Assembly: GCA_041751995.1 (NCBI GenBank) | Contig: JBGSHY010000070.1 | Location: 1-64,000, forward strand | Length of the DNA stretch: 64,000 bases | Direction: 5' to 3' | Source: JANMEX01 sp041751995 | Lineage (GTDB): Bacteria > Pseudomonadota > Alphaproteobacteria > Rhizobiales > Rhizobiaceae | In this document: positions 60,649 through 64,000 of the stretch, piece after piece | Layout: every line of letters begins with the position of its first letter | Position numbering within the stretch: the first letter of the stretch is position 1 | Position numbers and translations under genes: made by a program | The notes under the pieces: model-generated | What the model was told of the DNA's origin: nothing | Seen by the model: the letters and a program-made list of their open reading frames with translations, nothing else | Databases searched by the model: none

Positions 60649-62019
60649 ATGACGATGAAAAACTCAAAAGACACTTCAGGCGAAGGCGAGCGGTTCACCG
60701 GCCACGGCGCCGAATGGCGGCCCGCCAATTTGAGCCCGGAAGACGCCCGCACGGCGACCGCCTGGGTTGAACAGAAGATCGACAAACGCTCGATGCTGAC
60801 CAACAAGGACAGGGTCGAAGACGTCCGCGACCTGATGTGGCAGTTGGAGAAGGAAGGCGAGATCGTCGTCCATCGCGTCACCGACGCCCACGAACCTGTG
60901 ATGGCCAAGACGCTTTACGGCTGGGACAAGAAAATCCCGACTACACAGCTTTGGCACCACAAATCCTGCGGCCAGTGCGGCAACATTCCGGGCTACCCGG
61001 CGTCACTGTTGTGGATGATGAATCAGCTCGGCTCGACCTATCTCGACGAGACGGATCAGACATCCTGCACGGCATGGAACTACCATGGTTCTGGCATCGG
61101 CAACCTCGAAAGCCTTGCCGCCGTGTTCCTGCGCAATTTCCATCAGGCCTATGTCGCCGCCAAGGCGCAAGGATTGCCGGAAGGCTATTACTATCCGCTG
61201 ATCCACTGCGGCACCTCGTTCGGCAACTACAAGGAAGTGCGCGGTTACCTGCTGCAGTCCGCCACGCTGCGCGAGCGCGTCAAGGTCATTCTCGGCAAGC
61301 TTGGCCGTTTGGTGGATGGAAAGCTGCTGATCCCCGAAGAGCTCGTGCATTATTCCGAGTGGGTGCATGTCATGCGCCACAAGATCGCCGAGCGCCAGGT
61401 CATTGATGTTTCCAACATCCGCTCAACCGTTCACTCGGCCTGCCATGTCTACAAGATGGTGCCGCAGGATGTGATCTATGACGACGATGTTCTGGACGGC
61501 AACCGTGTCGCCGTTTCCACCGGCATCATGCAGGCGCTCGGCACGCAGGTCATCGACTATTCGACCTGGTACGATTGCTGCGGCTTTGGCTTCCGCCACA
61601 TCATTTCCGAGCGCGAATTCACCCGCTCCTTCGCCATCGACCGCAAGATCAAGGTCGCGGTGGAAGAAGCCAACGCGGATGTGATGATCGGCCATGACAC
61701 CGGTTGCGTCACCACGCTGGACAAGAACCAGTGGATCGGCAAGGCAACTGGCAAGGACTATGAACTGCCGATTCTGGCGGACATCCAGTTCGCCGCCCTC
61801 GCCTGCGGCGCACATCCCTACAAGATCGTGCAGTCGCACTGGCATGCGTCGGCCACCGAAAAACTGATGGAGAAGATGGGCATCGACTGGCAGGCCAAGA
61901 CGGCCGAGTTTGAAGCCTATCTCAAGCAGGTCGAGGCAGGCCATCAGGAAAATCTCTACGATCCACGCCTCATGATCACTTCCGGACCCGGCTTCAAGAA
62001 ACTCGAGCAACGCCCATGA
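60649..62019 (+). CDS. hdrB1: Heterodisulfide-reductase-like subunit sHdrB1
   Basis: 456 residues with Cys-rich HdrB-type (CCG) segments: SCGQCGNIPGYP (about 107), HCGTSFGNY, HSACHVYK, WYDCCGFGFRH (about 313) and ALACGAHPYK. HdrB subunits carry a noncubane [4Fe-4S] pair at the disulfide site; in sHdr the sulfur substrate is thought to be bound here via lipoate. ATG 60649 has CAGAGGA upstream. Overlaps hdrA by 4 bases. Confidence 0.92.
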   Translation: MTMKNSKDTSGEGERFTGHGAEWRPANLSPEDARTATAWVEQKIDKRSMLTNKDRVEDVRDLMWQLEKEGEIVVHRVTDAHEPVMAKTLYGWDKKIPTTQLWHHKSCGQCGNIPGYPASLLWMMNQLGSTYLDETDQTSCTAWNYHGSGIGNLESLAAVFLRNFHQAYVAAKAQGLPEGYYYPLIHCGTSFGNYKEVRGYLLQSATLRERVKVILGKLGRLVDGKLLIPEELVHYSEWVHVMRHKIAERQVIDVSNIRSTVHSACHVYKMVPQDVIYDDDVLDGNRVAVSTGIMQALGTQVIDYSTWYDCCGFGFRHIISEREFTRSFAIDRKIKVAVEEANADVMIGHDTGCVTTLDKNQWIGKATGKDYELPILADIQFAALACGAHPYKIVQSHWHASATEKLMEKMGIDWQAKTAEFEAYLKQVEAGHQENLYDPRLMITSGPGFKKLEQRP

Positions 62020-63065
62020 CAAACCCGATCCTCATCGTCGGCGGAGGCCCCGCCGGTCTGTCCGCAGCCCACTCCCTCGCGGCTCTCGGCCAAAAGTCCA
62101 TCATCGTTGAAAAGCGCGACGCGCTCGGCGGCACACCGATTTTTTCGGGTTATGCCAAGCTCGTGCCTTCAGGCGAATGGGCCAAGGACGCCATAGGCGG
62201 CATGGTCAAGCGGGTGGCCAACAATCCGCTGGTCGAAGTCCATACCGGGACCATTGTGAAGGATTTTTCCGGCGAGCCGGGCAACTTCTCGGCCACCCTG
62301 TCGGACGGAAAGAAGATCAAGGCAGGTGCGGCGATTCTTGCCACCGGCTTCACCCACTTTGACTCGATCAACAAACCGGAATGGGGCTTCGGCACCTTCG
62401 AGGATGTTGTCACTTCCGTCCAAGTCGAGCAGATGATTTCGTCCGGCCAGGGCGTGCGCTGCCCGTCGGACGGGCGCAAGCCGAAACGGGTCGCCATCCT
62501 GTTGTGCGTCGGTTCGCGCGACCGCCAGATCGGGCGCGAATGGTGCTCGAAAATCTGCTGCACGGTCTCGGCCAACATGGCGATGGAAATCCGTGAGGAA
62601 CTGCCGGATTGCCATGTCTACATCTACTACATGGATATCCGCACCTATGGCCTTTACGAGACCAAATACTACTGGAGGAGCCAGGAAGAGTTCAAGGTCA
62701 AGTACATCAAGGCCCGCATCGCCGAAGTGACATCCGACGGCGAGAAGCTGATCGTCAAGGGCGAAGACACGCTGGTCAAACGGCCGATCACCATTCCGTT
62801 CGACATGGTCGTTCACGCCATCGGCATGGATCCGAATGTCGACAATATGCTCTTGTCAGCCGTGTTCGGCGTTGATCTCGAACCGCATGGCCACATCGGC
62901 CGGGCCAACAGCTACGGCACCATGGGCGCGACATCGCGGCCGGGCGTATTCGTGGCAGGCGCGGCGACCGGACCTGAAACCATTGACGACTCCATTGCCC
63001 AAGCCAACTCGGCGGCGATTGCCGCTTATGGCGTGGTCAACGGCGCGCGCATGGCAGCCGAGTAG
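62016..63065 (+). CDS. hdrA: Heterodisulfide-reductase-like flavoprotein sHdrA
   Basis: 349 residues. An N-terminal FAD motif ILIVGGGPAGLSAAHSLA is present. The Fe-S Cys set is C164 (LLCVGSRD), C177 and C181/C182 (WCSKICC), and VFVAGAATGPETIDDSIAQANSAA closes the FAD site. The protein is shorter than methanogen HdrA and lacks its extra ferredoxin domains, as expected for sHdrA. It is the electron-entry or exit subunit of the complex. Confidence 0.92.
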   Translation: MTNPILIVGGGPAGLSAAHSLAALGQKSIIVEKRDALGGTPIFSGYAKLVPSGEWAKDAIGGMVKRVANNPLVEVHTGTIVKDFSGEPGNFSATLSDGKKIKAGAAILATGFTHFDSINKPEWGFGTFEDVVTSVQVEQMISSGQGVRCPSDGRKPKRVAILLCVGSRDRQIGREWCSKICCTVSANMAMEIREELPDCHVYIYYMDIRTYGLYETKYYWRSQEEFKVKYIKARIAEVTSDGEKLIVKGEDTLVKRPITIPFDMVVHAIGMDPNVDNMLLSAVFGVDLEPHGHIGRANSYGTMGATSRPGVFVAGAATGPETIDDSIAQANSAAIAAYGVVNGARMAAE

Positions 63066-63066
63066 G

Positions 63067-63948
63067 ATGGCGAGCGTGGCAGCGACAATTCTCAACCGTG
63101 GCAAGGGTGGCGATCTTCAGCCGGACGTGGAGCGTCCGGAACTGCACCTCAGCGGCGAAGTGCTGGAATCCGCATTTCAGGCTGTCACATTCGGCGCCGA
63201 GACATTGGGCGGCATTGAGCGGTATGTTCAGGCTTTGTCGCTGAAATCAGCCATGTTCAAGGACATTCTTGGCGACGGCAAAGCTGCCAGCCTTAACCTT
63301 GACGGGCTGATGACTCTTTCGACCTTCATGTCATCTGTCCGCCGCCGGGTTGCTCCCTATCTGGATACGGCCGGGGTGGAACTGTTCCGCAAGGGCGTGG
63401 ACATGCTGTTGACCGGCATGCGTGACACGTCCAACACGGACCGCCGGATTGCCGACTTTTGCCGCTTGTTTCCAGAAGACCGCAAGCACGCGTTCATCCG
63501 CGATTTCGCCACCGAGGTCCTGCACAACATGGACCCGGAGCGCTATCCGCTGATGGCTCGCTGGGTATGGGACGCCGGCACCAACACCGGTGCGCTGCGA
63601 GAAGCCTGGTTCGGCGACAATGTTGACCACATGGTCATCCCTGTCCCCGACACCTACGCCGCCTTTATTGTGCTGCGCGAGGAATTGACTACCTTCCTTT
63701 CGGCGCAAGGGCTTTACCGTGACATGCTCTACCATGCCGACCTTCTGACGGCGCAGATCTACTCACATTACATTTGCGCCCAAGGCGGCAGCTATCTGCG
63801 GACGGACTTTTCGTCGCCGCAAGACCCGATGCAGTACACCCGGCGCCTGCTTGGCCTCGATGGCGTGTCGGGCAAGACAGGACGCACCAGACTCAAATCC
63901 ATCGACGGAACCGCTTTCGTCATGGAAGACATGCAACTTTTGGGATGA
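63067..63948 (+). CDS. hdrH: sHdr-associated hypothetical protein (sHdrH)
   Basis: 293 residues with no recognised domain or cofactor motif. Mainly helical composition; segments include AFQAVTFGAETLGGIERYVQAL, RRVAPYLDTAGVELFRKGVDML and LLTAQIYSHYICAQGGSYLRTDFSSPQD. It starts one base after the hdrA stop and precedes hdrC2, the position of the conserved hypothetical gene in sHdr operons. Function unknown. The start has only a weak ribosome site; the earlier open frame is a shadow of hdrA. Confidence 0.8.
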   Translation: MASVAATILNRGKGGDLQPDVERPELHLSGEVLESAFQAVTFGAETLGGIERYVQALSLKSAMFKDILGDGKAASLNLDGLMTLSTFMSSVRRRVAPYLDTAGVELFRKGVDMLLTGMRDTSNTDRRIADFCRLFPEDRKHAFIRDFATEVLHNMDPERYPLMARWVWDAGTNTGALREAWFGDNVDHMVIPVPDTYAAFIVLREELTTFLSAQGLYRDMLYHADLLTAQIYSHYICAQGGSYLRTDFSSPQDPMQYTRRLLGLDGVSGKTGRTRLKSIDGTAFVMEDMQLLG

Positions 63949-63962
63949 ACGGGAGCTGATCC

Positions 63963-64000
63963 ATGCCGATTCACGAAAAATCCCTCATCCGGCCCGAGAA
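63963..64000 (+). CDS. hdrC2: Start of probable sHdrC2 (partial, cut by window edge)
   Basis: ATG at 63963 with GGGAGC upstream opens MPIHEKSLIRPE before the window ends. The product cannot be identified from 12 residues; sHdrC2 is proposed from the known gene order hdrA-hdrH-hdrC2-hdrB2-lbpA. Confidence 0.5.
   Translation, partial: MPIHEKSLIRPE

Overview
The window is about 64 kb of moderately GC-rich, densely coding DNA from an alphaproteobacterium, most likely of the order Hyphomicrobiales (Rhizobiales). The evidence is family-level and read by eye: a fold-III ornithine decarboxylase behind a speF-type leader, homospermidine synthase, an Omp10-like lipoprotein, CpdR, TrhO, DUF882 and DUF459 cell-envelope proteins, and rhizobial-style promoters. 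The genus cannot be told from the sequence alone.

From 1 to about 48 kb the content looks like ordinary chromosome. It opens with the tail of an ion channel, then odc2 with a long structured leader, a LysR regulator, a DUF1007 plus NicO metal exporter pair, an acetyltransferase, a TauE exporter, a DUF533 protein and trhO (1-9 kb). Next come eda, a DUF882 protein, a sigma-54 response regulator, an M3 peptidase, a pabB/pabC/HODM operon, homospermidine synthase, omp10, hemH, a band-7/NfeD pair and an unrecognised membrane protein (9-25 kb). These are followed by kdsD, an outer-membrane beta-barrel, galU, an MltB-type transglycosylase, a DUF459 protein, gltBD, a threonine aldolase and a second outer-membrane protein (25-40.6 kb). 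The last stretch holds a bufferin operon (bufA1-bufB-bufC-doxX), hsp20, hisN, an N-formylglutamate amidohydrolase, cpdR and tRNA-Val(GAC) (40.7-48.1 kb). odc2 and homospermidine synthase together give a putrescine to homospermidine polyamine route.

From 48.6 kb to the window end, beginning about 500 bases after the tRNA, lies a sulfur-oxidation block. It starts with a type I-like sulfide:quinone oxidoreductase and a SulP anion transporter. A divergent pair follows: a rhodanese and a lipoate-ligase-like protein fused to a Cys-rich DUF116 domain. Facing it is the lipoate-assembly operon lipS1-lipT-lipS2-sLpl(AB) with a glutamine-amidotransferase-like gene. Then comes dsrE-hdrC1-hdrB1-hdrA-hdrH-hdrC2, cut by the window edge. 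This is the sulfur-oxidising heterodisulfide-reductase-like (sHdr) system: sulfide enters through SQR, sulfane sulfur is relayed by rhodanese and DsrE proteins, and a dedicated pathway makes the lipoate carried by an LbpA protein, which is probably encoded just beyond the edge.

The most unusual items are the LplA-DUF116 fusion, an amidotransferase-like protein without its catalytic Cys and Glu, and short ATTCGAAT/ATATGCAT elements repeated upstream of the sulfur transcription units.
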